From: Lentisphaerae bacterium RIFOXYA12_64_32
GTDB taxonomy: Bacteria > Verrucomicrobiota > Lentisphaeria > Oligosphaerales > YB12-FULL-65-16
DNA: 41,737 bases
Direction: 5' to 3'
Assembly (NCBI GenBank): GCA_001803235.1
Contig: MHBL01000486.1
Coordinates: 1-41,737, forward strand
A model generated the notes under the pieces. It worked only from the letters and a program-made list of their open reading frames with translations, had not been told where the DNA came from and did no database searches. Position numbers and translations under genes: made by a program. Below, piece after piece: positions 1-7,357 of this stretch (positions are counted from its first letter, which is position 1; each line of letters starts with the position of its first letter).

Positions 1-13
1 CGCTCCGGCACCT

Positions 14-34
14 GCGGGAGCGAGCCGCTCCCGC
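14..34. repeat. GC-rich stem-loop at window edge
   Basis: A perfect 9-bp stem (gcgggagcg / cgctcccgc) closes a 3-nt loop and is followed by CACTTT. It could be the terminator of a gene lying outside the window or another extragenic palindrome of the kind seen throughout. There is no real T tract. Confidence 0.5.
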
Positions 35-62
35 CACTTTGCCAGAACACTCCGACGCAAGC

Positions 63-116
63 GAGTAACGCCCACACATGATCGGGCGGTATTCCGCCCG
101 GGGGGCACTGACGCAT
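63..116 (+). repeat. Extragenic palindromic repeat, family R1, copy 1
   Basis: The unit begins with gagtaacgcccacacatgat, continues into a 7-bp stem (cgggcgg at 83-89, ccgcccg at 94-100) with loop TATT, and ends near acgcat. The same unit lies in opposite orientation at 41678-41730 and, more diverged, at 3959-3996. The stem differs between copies by a paired change, so the hairpin appears to be conserved. Positions 117-252 hold no other supported feature; TATAGT at 163-168 could be a -10 box but has no convincing -35. Confidence 0.75.
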
Positions 117-252
117 TACCACATTCCCTTTCGGTTGGCCGGCGTGAAGCGGGACCAAGCTGTATAGTACATTTGAGTTGACACTGCCAAGTGACGCCGC
201 GTTCGGTCCTCGGGGGGGGCGCTGATGCCCCGCAACACCGCAAAGCAAATCC

Positions 253-1359
253 ATGCGCGCAGTCGACGACAATCCAGCCGTCCCCCGGAATCGGCGGACG
301 CGACTCAAGACGTCCGAGGCGCTGCGGACCCCATTGTTCCGGTACTTCGTTACGCCTGTCACGGTCGCGTTGTTCAAGGCTGTGCAGTTCGGATGCCGCG
401 TCTTGCCGCCGGGGTTGTGGTACCTCGTGGCACGCGGGGTCGGTCTGGCCGTGTGGTACACCAGCCCGGTGCGCCGCCGACTGGTGCTGCGCAATCTCGA
501 AATCGCGCTGGGCGACAAGTACTCGCCGGCGGAGCGGCGCCGTATCGGCCGCCAGTCCGTCCAGCATTTCATCCTGAGTGTCATGGACTTGCTCCTGGCC
601 CCGCAGCATTACCTCAACGGCCAGTGGCGGCAGTTCATTGAAATCAGCCCGGAGCACATGGAGTTTGCCGCAGCCCTTAGGCGGCACGCCGGTCCGGTGG
701 CCTTCTTCCAAGGCCATTGCGGGTCATGGGAGGTCGGGCATGCCATCGCGGGGCTCTGCGGCGGTCAACTCGCCCTGATCTACCGCCCGCTCGGGATCGC
801 CCAGATCGAGGCCGAGGTGCGTCGGTTGCGCGGCATCTTCGGCAACCCGATCCTTCCCAAGAAGGGCGCGCTGCGCGGCTACCTCAAGATGCTGCGGCAG
901 AACGGCTGGGTGGGGGTGATCGCCGACCAGAACGCCGGTGCCCAGGGCGGGTTTGTCCGTTTCTTCGGTGTCCCCGTCTCCACCGAGGTCCGCCATTTCC
1001 AGCTCTTCCAGCGGTTTCCGACCCGCCTGTGCGCGATCTTCGTGCAGCGCGACGGGTTCCGGTTCCGCTTCCGGGTCCGGGCCTTCTACGAAACCGCGAT
1101 ACATCGGGACACCGACGACAAGGCCGAAGCCATGCGCCTGGCGCAGTGGTACATGGACTGTGTGCAGCAGATGGCCGAGGAATCCCCGGAGCAATACGAC
1201 TGGCTGCATCGGCGCTTCCGCACCCGGCCGCCCGGCGCCCCGAGCCTGTACGAGAATCTGACGCACCCGCTGGACCGGAACCTGCTGCAGGCTCAGCCGC
1301 CCACGCCCATCCCGCCCCCGAACTGGGACGGCGGCACGACGGTAGCGGCCCCGGGTTGA
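253..1359 (+). CDS. LpxL/HtrB-family lipid A (lysophospholipid) acyltransferase
   Basis: This 368-residue protein resembles the LpxL/HtrB family, which transfers a fatty acyl chain from acyl-ACP to lipid A precursors at the inner face of the inner membrane. The H-x4-E catalytic motif is present as H155-CGSW-E160, within FFQGHCGSWEVG. It is followed by the family-typical YRPL and by a DQNAGAQGG stretch near residue 225. A hydrophobic N-terminal segment around residues 31-70 would anchor it. Length is slightly above the usual 300-330 because of basic N-terminal and Pro-rich C-terminal extensions. The ATG at 253 is the first in frame and has no clear ribosome site, so the true start may be downstream. 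It is followed by a palindromic element and then by convergent minus-strand genes. Family assignment is good; the exact acyl acceptor is unknown. Confidence 0.88.
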   Translation: MRAVDDNPAVPRNRRTRLKTSEALRTPLFRYFVTPVTVALFKAVQFGCRVLPPGLWYLVARGVGLAVWYTSPVRRRLVLRNLEIALGDKYSPAERRRIGRQSVQHFILSVMDLLLAPQHYLNGQWRQFIEISPEHMEFAAALRRHAGPVAFFQGHCGSWEVGHAIAGLCGGQLALIYRPLGIAQIEAEVRRLRGIFGNPILPKKGALRGYLKMLRQNGWVGVIADQNAGAQGGFVRFFGVPVSTEVRHFQLFQRFPTRLCAIFVQRDGFRFRFRVRAFYETAIHRDTDDKAEAMRLAQWYMDCVQQMAEESPEQYDWLHRRFRTRPPGAPSLYENLTHPLDRNLLQAQPPTPIPPPNWDGGTTVAAPG

Positions 1360-1432
1360 CGCGCGCCCACTCCCCAAAAGCGCACATCAGCTACCCGCCT
1401 GACATGACACCGCCCCGCGCCTCTCTCCGCCC

Positions 1433-1634
1433 CCATGGCTATCAAGCTGACGGCGGTGGCTTGCGCGTGTGTCGCAGAGTGGCAGCAAGGCTCCAGCCTT
1501 GCTGGCCCGCCCCCGACCCGCGCAAGGGTTCTCGCCCCGCGCGGGGACTGCAAGGCTGGAGCCTTGCCCTACTTCCTCAGAGCGTCCTGCCAGGGCGTCC
1601 ACAGATGTCACCGTCGTTAGCTTGATAGGCATGC
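1433..1634. repeat. MITE-like composite palindrome between convergent genes
   Basis: About 202 bp with 28-bp terminal inverted repeats (1433-1460 and 1607-1634, 23 of 28 positions matching, core ctatcaagct). Inside are two hairpins, gcaaggct-CC-agccttgc at 1485-1502 and gcaaggct-GG-agccttgc at 1550-1567, which are also mutually complementary. It fills most of the 338-bp gap between the acyltransferase and the SEC-C gene. No coding capacity is evident. It could be a non-autonomous mobile element, or act as a bidirectional terminator between the two convergent genes. Confidence 0.7.
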
Positions 1635-1697
1635 CCTCTGCCCCGCCCGTGTCTTTCCTGACACATGAAACCCGACACATGACACCTCTATCCCCCC

Positions 1698-2627
1698 TCA
1701 CACCCCGCAGCATTTCTTGTACTTCTTGCCGCTGCCGCACGGGCACGGCTCATTCCGCCCCACCTTCGGACTCTCCCGGATGTGCGACGGCGGAACGTCG
1801 TCAGGCTCCGAGCCCCGTGGCGTGTCTTCGAATTCATCCTCTTCCGACCAGTCCGGGTCAGCCCTGTCGTCCTCGGTTGCAGGCTCGAAGCAGGCCCACC
1901 AGCGCATGTCGGCGACCGTGTCCGTGATCAGGGCGCCATTGCACAGCCGCAGTCCGGCCAGTATTTCGTCGTGACTCTCCTCGGTCTCCGCCGCTTCTTC
2001 CATGTCCGTCAGCGGGATGTGGTCGGGATCGATCAACCCCTCCTCGTAAGCCTGGCGGACGTCCGCCATCAACTCACCCGGATGAAGGTCCGCCACGCAG
2101 CACATCAGGTTGCCGAAATCGAACGATCCGTCCCGCGGCAGCCCCCCATGGAGCAGCTGTCTGTAGTACGCGACGACTTCGTCGCGCTGGAGCCGGCCGT
2201 TGCCGACCAGAACGTTCAACGCCGCCATTCCGGCGCCCCGCGCGTACTCATCGACGGCAGAGTCCTCGATCAGTGCTTTGATCGGGCCGACATCCCCGTC
2301 ACAGACCGAGGCCAGGATCCGGCAGAAGTCCTCCGTGATCAGGTCGCCGCTCAGTGTGTCCAACGCCGTGGACTCAATCCGGGCGTACCGGATGACCAGC
2401 GGGTAGGCTGCCGTCACCCGGAACTGCGCCAGCAGGTACAGCGCGTAGATATGGGCGATGTAAGCCTCCCGGTCTGCGAACTTCGCAGGCTGACCGACGA
2501 CGTCCTCGAGAATCCGCAGCAGGCGCGGAATCATCTCCTCGCGCCGCTCGATCGCCGCCCGCACCGCCGCCTCCGGGAAGTACCCCCGGTTCTTCTCGAG
2601 CTCATGCAGAATCTCGTTGATGTCCAT
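1698..2627 (-). CDS. DUF1186-like protein with C-terminal SEC-C zinc motif
   Basis: A 309-residue protein. Residues from about 3 to 210 form a helical repeat domain beginning INEILHELEKNRGYFPEAAV, which resembles DUF1186. An acidic linker follows (EATEDDRADPDWSEEDEFED region). The last ~20 residues are a canonical SEC-C motif, GRNEPCPCGSGKKYKKCC, a zinc-binding knuckle also found at the SecA C-terminus. Function is unknown; SEC-C modules usually bind partner proteins or nucleic acid complexes. The ATG at 2627 was chosen because GGAG lies 8 bases upstream and the domain starts there; the open frame continues 44 codons further up without support. It lies downstream of the VapC45-like toxin gene on the same strand with a gap of about 150 bp, so co-transcription is possible. 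Confidence 0.85.
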   Translation of the reverse strand: MDINEILHELEKNRGYFPEAAVRAAIERREEMIPRLLRILEDVVGQPAKFADREAYIAHIYALYLLAQFRVTAAYPLVIRYARIESTALDTLSGDLITEDFCRILASVCDGDVGPIKALIEDSAVDEYARGAGMAALNVLVGNGRLQRDEVVAYYRQLLHGGLPRDGSFDFGNLMCCVADLHPGELMADVRQAYEEGLIDPDHIPLTDMEEAAETEESHDEILAGLRLCNGALITDTVADMRWWACFEPATEDDRADPDWSEEDEFEDTPRGSEPDDVPPSHIRESPKVGRNEPCPCGSGKKYKKCCGV

Positions 2628-2774
2628 GCCAGTTGCTCCAGCTTGCCGAACCTTGTCGAGGACGTTGCCGAGTTCCCCGAATCTGAAGTCTCTCCCTGCC
2701 AAGAAAGCCTTGACTTGGGAACGGCGGGAGGTGTCCCCCGGGGCGACCGCGCCGAACACTGTGTGTTGGGCGAG

Positions 2775-3176
2775 TCAACCCGCGCTTGTGAACGGCTCGA
2801 TCGTCCCGTTGACAGCCACCGAGAAGCAGGTCCCGCGGGGCGCCTGCAGCGCGCGCTCGATCAGGGCGGGAAGGAACTTGGCGAGCTTGTCGGTCTGCTT
2901 CTCGAACGGCAGGCGCAGCCATCCAGGTTTGAGGAAGAAGATCGTGTGTCCGGCCTCCTGCCAGGCACGCAGCGCGTGGGGTGTCGGGCGCGTCCGGAGT
3001 TCCACCGTGAGGATGCTCAAACCTGTTTCGTGCGCCAGCGCCGCAGTCCAATGGACCGTGTCGCTGTGAGCCGGGAAGCGGTCCCGCACATGAACGACCC
3101 CATGCCCCGGTTGAGCCGTGGCGTTCAGAGCTTGAGCCAACTTCGGAGGCAAGGTGTGATCGAGAAATAGGTTCAC
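2775..3176 (-). CDS. VapC45-like PIN-domain toxin
   Basis: A 133-residue protein matching the PIN-like VapC45 family of putative RNases of type II toxin-antitoxin modules. Visible family features are an N-terminal FLDHTLPPKLAQAL strand-helix with acidic D6, a second acidic residue D39 in SDTVHWTAAL, the FFLKPGWLRLPF block, and a closing strand CFSVAVNGTIEPF. The central acidic position of the family is less clear here (VELRTRP rather than S-x-D-x-R), so the active site may be altered. Its start codon overlaps the stop of the upstream antitoxin-like gene (ATGA at 3173-3176), the usual arrangement for translational coupling of such pairs. Role is inferred from family and context. Confidence 0.75.
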   Translation of the reverse strand: MNLFLDHTLPPKLAQALNATAQPGHGVVHVRDRFPAHSDTVHWTAALAHETGLSILTVELRTRPTPHALRAWQEAGHTIFFLKPGWLRLPFEKQTDKLAKFLPALIERALQAPRGTCFSVAVNGTIEPFTSAG

Positions 3177-3856
3177 GCGTTCAGCGAGCTTTCATACTTG
3201 ACCGCCTCGGTAACCACGGCGGCGGGGACCTCAAACCAGCGTGCGACTCCCGCAACGGACCCGTTGGCGGTCACCGCGGCGGCGAGGACCCGGGTCGGGA
3301 TTCCTACGGTGCCGATCGTCGGCTGCCCGAGGTTCCGGCGCGGGTCGATGACCACCCGGTGCTCGCGCCCGCGCGGCCACCAGCGCAACGGCGCCTGCTC
3401 GGCGCCGTATTCCACATCCATCAGGAAGGGCTGGATGATCTTGTCGAACACGCGCTGGAGATCGGTGATATCCCACAGGCAAGTCCCGCGGCTCTGCTCG
3501 CGCGTCTCCAGGAAGATGGTGCGGCCATCGGTGGCGAAGCGGCTGGTGCAGAAGGGGTGGTCGTGCCCGAGCAGCGTGCGCGCCTTGCCGTGCGCCTGCC
3601 GCAGGAAGCGCCACGAAATGCCGGTCGAGAGCAGCGCGTCGAGGCACCGGACCTCGAGCAGGTCCAGGAACCCCAGGGCCAGCTTCCCATCGATGGGCGG
3701 CAGTTGGCCCTGCCACACGGCGGCCGAATGGCGTGTCCCTGCCTTCGTCCGGAGCGCATACCCCGTGAGCCAGCCGCGAATGCGCCGCGACGACACGCGC
3801 GTCAGCCGTGCCGCCTCCGGAATGCTGTAAATGCCCGTCTCCAACAGTAGCGACAT
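3173..3856 (-). CDS. VapB45-like antitoxin, MerR-type HTH plus DUF433
   Basis: A 227-residue protein. The N-terminus (IYSIPEAARLTRVSSRRIRG) is a MerR-like helix-turn-helix. The C-terminus (GQPTIGTVGIPTRVLAAAV and following) matches DUF433, a winged-helix module found in VapB45-type antitoxins. The central part (residues about 55-170) is the linker and toxin-binding region. It is the first gene of the pair and overlaps the toxin gene by 4 bases. The ATG at 3856 was chosen because a good promoter lies at 3891-3919, upstream of it; the longer frame from 3919 would begin inside that promoter. Likely autoregulatory through its HTH, which is inferred from the family. Confidence 0.75.
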   Translation of the reverse strand: MSLLLETGIYSIPEAARLTRVSSRRIRGWLTGYALRTKAGTRHSAAVWQGQLPPIDGKLALGFLDLLEVRCLDALLSTGISWRFLRQAHGKARTLLGHDHPFCTSRFATDGRTIFLETREQSRGTCLWDITDLQRVFDKIIQPFLMDVEYGAEQAPLRWWPRGREHRVVIDPRRNLGQPTIGTVGIPTRVLAAAVTANGSVAGVARWFEVPAAVVTEAVKYESSLNA

Positions 3857-3890
3857 GAGAATGGTTCCATTCCTATTTCGCGAGCCACGT

Positions 3891-3919
3891 AGTCTAGCCC
3901 GGCACGAGCTGCATAACAA
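3891..3919 (-). promoter_or_regulatory. Predicted sigma70-type promoter of the VapBC45-like pair
   Basis: Reading the minus strand, TTGTTA (3919-3914) and TAGACT (3896-3891) are separated by exactly 17 bases. The predicted transcription start falls about 28 bases before the ATG at 3856. Confidence 0.55.
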
Positions 3920-3958
3920 GTTCGGAGAGAAACCCGCAGGTGGTGGGGCAGCGGTTCC

Positions 3959-3996
3959 CGGGCGGCAGACCGCCCGATCATAGGTTGGTGTTACTC
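3959..3996 (-). repeat. Extragenic palindromic repeat, family R1, copy 2
   Basis: A 7-bp stem (cgggcgg at 3959-3965, ccgcccg at 3970-3976) with loop CAGA is followed by a diverged version of the R1 arm ending in gttactcg. Orientation matches the copy at 41678-41730 and is opposite to the copy at 63-116. Confidence 0.65.
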
Positions 3997-4167
3997 GCGT
4001 TTGTCCGCGCCGCCACGGACCTTGCGTCCGCGGGGCGACGAGACAAGCTCGGTGGCGGCGGAAGACATCACGCGTGTTTCATAGGAGCTTGCTCGGGGGC
4101 ACGCCTGCCAGACCGCCTAATGGCTGGACACAAACGGAATGCGCCCCCATTCCCGGCGGCGAGTAAC
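3990..4167. repeat. Degenerate composite palindrome in a non-coding gap
   Basis: The R1-derived gttactcg (3990-3997) is mirrored by cgagtaac (4160-4167), and cgtttgt (3998-4004) by acaaacg (4130-4136), with a small cggac/gtccg hairpin inside at 4016-4030. This suggests a decayed inverted-repeat element built from an R1 end. The 330-bp gap (3857-4186) holds nothing else I can support apart from the promoter above. Confidence 0.4.
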
Positions 4168-4186
4168 GTGGGAGCGAGGGGCGCCG

Positions 4187-5647
4187 TCACTTCAGCCCCA
4201 GTCCGTCCAGCCCCGCGGGGATGCGGTACCCGGCCTTGAACCGCCAGGGCTGGTCCGGCGCGTCGCGATGGAGGTGGATGACCTGCGGCGGGATGGCGCC
4301 TTCCCAGACCGCCTGCGCGCTCGGCCGCAGCAGGGCGAGTTCATTCTCCGAGAGAGCGAACCAGTTCTCCTTCTTCGACAGGAGAGCCAGGAGTTCAAGA
4401 TAGTCGCCACGCTGTTTCTTCACGGTGGAAGTGATCGCCGCATGGACTTCGCCGGTGTACTTACGTTCGGTGGTGTTCTGGTATGCGAGGTCCTTGGCTA
4501 TGCGCTCGTCGTCATCGGCTGCCAGGCTCTGGTTCAAGGCCTGCAGGAACTGCTCGGCCTGGCGCGTTTCGGCGTCGTTCATGCGGCGCGGGTAGCCCGG
4601 CGGGTACAGCTTCCGCAGGCGCTCCTGCTCGGACTTGTTCATCTCTGCGAGACCTTCCTCCACCTTCTTCTTCGCCAGTCCTTCGATCTGGTCGCAGAGG
4701 CCTTGGAGTTCAGCCAGTTCGCGCTTGCGCGTTTCTGAGACGTTGCGGCTGGCTTCGGCGTTGGGTTGCCGGGCAGGCGCGACGCACCGGGCGAAGTCCC
4801 GGAAACGCGCGAGAATGTGCGGCTGGGTGATAAACTCCAGGTCAGCCTTGAGGCGTTTCTGCTGTTCTGGATCCTGGGTCGCGTCAAGCTGTCTGGACAC
4901 ATTGGCCATGGCACCAGCGTATTCCCGCACCGCCCCGACAGCCTCGTCATACCCGAAAGCCTCGCCCTCTACCAGACGTCCCAGACAGCGCAGCGTCGCG
5001 GCGGTGACGCCATACGCCTGGAGCTTGGCGTCTTGCTCCGCAACCACCTTCGCAAACGCCTCCCGCGAGGCAGCCATCTTCCGGTTGTCCTCCAGTTGTT
5101 GGGCTGACGGCGGGGGGCGCCAGAAGGACTCGAAGTACTCCTTGGCCGTTGCCGGAAGTGCGCCTTTCCGGTTCTTCGCTCTCAGCGCCAAGTGAACATT
5201 GCCAAGCACGGCCATCGCACCTGCGGAACGGGGATAGAGTTGCTGCAGGCGTTCCTCGTCAGCACGACTGAACTGCCCTGCGGCCCTCGCCTCATCCTCT
5301 CGCTTGTCCCATGCAGTCATCAGCTCCAAGAACTCCTTTGGATGGTAGTGTTGCCACAGCATCTGTTGGTCAACGGCAGAAGGGCTCTTCTTCCTGACGA
5401 GCCGCCACAAGCCGTCGCCGTACCTGACCATCACCGGCCACGCATCCTCAAACGTCTTCGCCTCGTTCACCGCCTTGAGCACGTCCTCGGGGCGCATGAG
5501 TCCGGACGGCACGACTTCCGGCACGTCCTGTGCGGACACCGCCAGCGCGAAGGCAACAGCGACCGCGCCGACCAGCCAGCCCAGGCACCACGCGCCCCGG
5601 CCGCCGCGAACCGTTGACCGCTTCTCTTGGTTCTGCAGGCCTTCCAC
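4187..5647 (-). CDS. Secreted helical protein of unknown function
   Basis: About 486 residues. An N-terminal signal peptide is visible: a basic n-region, then a hydrophobic stretch WCLGWLVGAVAVAFALAVSA with a likely cleavage before Q or D. The mature part is strongly helical and charged, rich in E, K, R and A, with coiled-coil-like stretches such as ETRKRELAELQGLCDQIEGL. I do not recognise a family. The GTG at 5647 is preferred: it sits two bases after the nuclease stop codon, with GGAAGG just upstream. The open frame extends to 6016, but that part is the antisense-phase shadow of the nuclease gene. It is probably co-transcribed with the upstream nuclease gene. No enzymatic motif was seen. 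Confidence 0.7.
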   Translation of the reverse strand: MEGLQNQEKRSTVRGGRGAWCLGWLVGAVAVAFALAVSAQDVPEVVPSGLMRPEDVLKAVNEAKTFEDAWPVMVRYGDGLWRLVRKKSPSAVDQQMLWQHYHPKEFLELMTAWDKREDEARAAGQFSRADEERLQQLYPRSAGAMAVLGNVHLALRAKNRKGALPATAKEYFESFWRPPPSAQQLEDNRKMAASREAFAKVVAEQDAKLQAYGVTAATLRCLGRLVEGEAFGYDEAVGAVREYAGAMANVSRQLDATQDPEQQKRLKADLEFITQPHILARFRDFARCVAPARQPNAEASRNVSETRKRELAELQGLCDQIEGLAKKKVEEGLAEMNKSEQERLRKLYPPGYPRRMNDAETRQAEQFLQALNQSLAADDDERIAKDLAYQNTTERKYTGEVHAAITSTVKKQRGDYLELLALLSKKENWFALSENELALLRPSAQAVWEGAIPPQVIHLHRDAPDQPWRFKAGYRIPAGLDGLGLK

Positions 5648-5649
5648 CG

Positions 5650-6864
5650 TCAACCTTCCACCTTCCACCCGCGCCGTTTGCCCGCGCCGCCCTTCCTGCC
5701 TTCGAGTTGCCGGCGGGTCTTGGCGATCTCGGCTTCGAGCACACTGGCCTTGGGTAGGGCGGTCAGGTACTCGCGCACCAGCATCTTGGTGGGCAGGCCT
5801 TCGGTGGCGTACCGGGCCAGGGCCACACCCTTGCTGGCGCACAGAATCAACCCGACCGGCGGGTTCTCGCCCGGCCGCGTCCAGTTCTCGCGGGCAAAGT
5901 TCAGGTACACGTGCATCTGTCCGGCGTCGGCGTGCGTGAACCGGCCGAGCTTGAGATCGATCAGCACGAGGCAGCGGAGGCAGCGGTGGTAGAACACCAG
6001 GTCCACCCGGAACCACTCGTCGTCAATGCGCAGCCGCCGTTGCCGGGCCACGAAACAGAAGTCGCCGCCGAGTTCCAGCAGGAAACTCTCGAGGTGGTGG
6101 ATCAGGGCCGCTTCCAGATCGGTCTCCGAGTACTCGTCCTTCAGCCCCAGGAACTCGAGCACCAGCGGGTCCTTGATCTCCTCTTCGGGGGTAACCGCGT
6201 CCTCGGGCTTGGGCTTGGCGCCCTTGCTGAGCATGGCCGCCTTGTTGCGCGACAGTGCGGTGCGTTCGTAGAACTGGGTCTCGATCTGGCGTTCGAGTTG
6301 CTTGACCGTCCAGCCACCACGCAAGGCTTCCGTCTCGTAGAAACGCCGCGCCTCTGGCGTCCTGGTGAAACGAATCAGGCGGACGTCGTGTGTCCATGAG
6401 AGTGGGAAGCACCGTGCCACCTCTGGCAGGGTCAAATTCCGAATCACTGATTCGGATTTCCGGCCAACTTCAGCTCTCCGCGCCATTTTCCGAATCGCTG
6501 ATTCGGATTTCTGCCCCAGCATGGAGGCCATGACTTCCGGCGGGTAGGTCAGGTAGAATGCCCGGAATAGTTCGAGGTTATCCACGCCGAAGCCGCGCCC
6601 GAACCTGGCTGTGAGATCGCCGGACAACCGCTGCAGCAATCCACTGCCGTACTCGGCCCGCGTCTCGCCGCCCTGCTCGTACTCCACGATCCGGCGCCCG
6701 AGTTCCCAGTAGGTCGCCGTCATGATCGAGTTGACCACCCGTGCCGAGGCGCGCCGGGCCTGCTCGAGCAGTTCCACCATGCCCGACAGGACGCCGTCGT
6801 AGGCGGGCGGATGCGAAACGGATTCTTCAGACACCGTCCGAATCTTCGCGATGCGATGGCTCAT
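5650..6864 (-). CDS. YhcG/DUF1016-family PDDEXK nuclease
   Basis: A 404-residue protein. The N-terminal DUF1016-type helical domain (residues about 20-230) includes TYWELGRRIVEYEQGG, YGSGLLQRLSGDL and LSWTHDVRLI. The C-terminal PDDEXK nuclease domain (about 250-390) has D288 in RVDLVFYH and D303-L-K305 in LVLIDLKLG, the expected catalytic pair. Family members are often linked to restriction-modification, DNA repair or mobile elements. The ATG at 6864 has GGAAGG 6 bases upstream, and the extra 223 in-frame codons above it look non-coding. An oddity is a 17-residue tandem repeat at 119-151, described separately. A secreted-protein gene follows directly. Confidence 0.88.
   Translation of the reverse strand: MSHRIAKIRTVSEESVSHPPAYDGVLSGMVELLEQARRASARVVNSIMTATYWELGRRIVEYEQGGETRAEYGSGLLQRLSGDLTARFGRGFGVDNLELFRAFYLTYPPEVMASMLGQKSESAIRKMARRAEVGRKSESVIRNLTLPEVARCFPLSWTHDVRLIRFTRTPEARRFYETEALRGGWTVKQLERQIETQFYERTALSRNKAAMLSKGAKPKPEDAVTPEEEIKDPLVLEFLGLKDEYSETDLEAALIHHLESFLLELGGDFCFVARQRRLRIDDEWFRVDLVFYHRCLRCLVLIDLKLGRFTHADAGQMHVYLNFARENWTRPGENPPVGLILCASKGVALARYATEGLPTKMLVREYLTALPKASVLEAEIAKTRRQLEGRKGGAGKRRGWKVEG
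6439..6506 (-). repeat. Intragenic palindromic tandem repeat in the nuclease gene
   Basis: Two near-perfect 17-bp palindromes, ccgaatcactgattcgg (6439-6455) and ccgaatcgctgattcgg (6490-6506), lie exactly 51 bp apart. In protein this gives KSESAIRKMARRAEVGR followed by KSESVIRN, an in-frame 17-residue duplication located between the FYLTYP and LSWTHD blocks of the DUF1016 domain. Confidence 0.85.
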
Positions 6865-6919
6865 GCGCAGCCTTCCGTGAGTTTGAGCAGACAGACGGGA
6901 ACCAACCCCAATGCCTCGG

Positions 6920-6947
6920 ACTGTAGCACCGGTGCGGGCACGCGCAA
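6920..6947 (-). promoter_or_regulatory. Possible promoter for the nuclease operon
   Basis: On the minus strand TTGCGC (6947-6942) and TACAGT (6925-6920) are 16 bases apart, about 55 bases before the ATG at 6864. The -35 match is poor, so this is tentative. Confidence 0.3.
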
Positions 6948-7025
6948 GGTGGCCGCGGGGCGTCCCGCTATTGCGGAACCCGAACGTTTCAAGCGAGACT
7001 CCGTGTGTTGCGCCGTCCGCCTTCG

Positions 7026-7235
7026 TCTGAGTCCCGCCTTCAGGCGGAAGCGGGCGCGAGTCTTCAGCGAGCGCGCGGGGAACGCGTGGTATGGCGGAAC
7101 GGCGGGGTCGGTTCGTTGCGCGTCGTGGCGACGGCGTGGCGCGTGACGGTGGCATGGGGTTGTTGCGGTTGGCGACGCGCCTCGCGCCCGGCTGAAGCGC
7201 GGGCGCAGGCTTCCGGCTGAAGCCGGGACTCAGGC
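7026..7235. repeat. Composite palindromic element in a divergent intergenic region
   Basis: Outer 27-bp arms (7026-7052 and 7209-7235) are inverted copies of each other with few differences. Each arm contains its own tetraloop hairpin: ccgcc-TTCA-ggcgg at 7034-7047 and ccggc-TGAA-gccgg at 7213-7226. The differences between arms are paired inside those hairpins. It occupies much of the 493-bp gap between the divergent nuclease and regulator genes; the rest of that gap carries the promoters and operator listed separately. Confidence 0.75.
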
Positions 7236-7299
7236 ACGATGCACGCAAACCGCATCTACCCCAACGGAGCTGCCATGCGCCGCGGCGTGTTCCCACCCC

Positions 7300-7328
7300 T
7301 TGACAACCCGCCAAACCCGGTGTATTCT
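7300..7328 (+). promoter_or_regulatory. Sigma70-type promoter of the carbohydrate locus
   Basis: TTGACA (7300-7305), a 17-base spacer and TATTCT (7323-7328) make the best promoter in the window. The operator palindrome at 7331-7344 covers the expected start site. Confidence 0.75.
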
Positions 7329-7330
7329 TA

Positions 7331-7344
7331 CTTGTATATACAAG
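7331..7344. promoter_or_regulatory. Operator palindrome for the adjacent GntR/AraR-type regulator
   Basis: The perfect 14-bp palindrome cttgtatatacaag begins 2 bases after the -10 box. Its TTGTA-N2-TACAA form matches operators of AraR, a GntR/LacI-hybrid repressor, and the next gene encodes such a protein. Binding here would block initiation. I saw no second copy elsewhere in the window. Confidence 0.7.
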
Positions 7345-7357
7345 CTGTCCAGGGTGC

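Noticed and set aside
161..171. tgta-N3-taca as a second regulator operator
   Set aside because: Half-site spacing differs from the palindrome at 7331-7344 and it lacks the flanking T and A; more likely chance.
1433..1634. Insertion sequence
   Set aside because: Terminal inverted repeats are present but there is no transposase frame and no clear target duplication; listed as MITE-like only.
5648..6016. N-terminal extension of the secreted helical protein
   Set aside because: This part is the out-of-frame shadow of the nuclease gene; the signal peptide appears only after about 5620.
7026..7235. Small protein genes in the divergent gap
   Set aside because: Short open frames on both strands overlap the palindromic arms, lack ribosome sites and have biased Arg/Ala composition.
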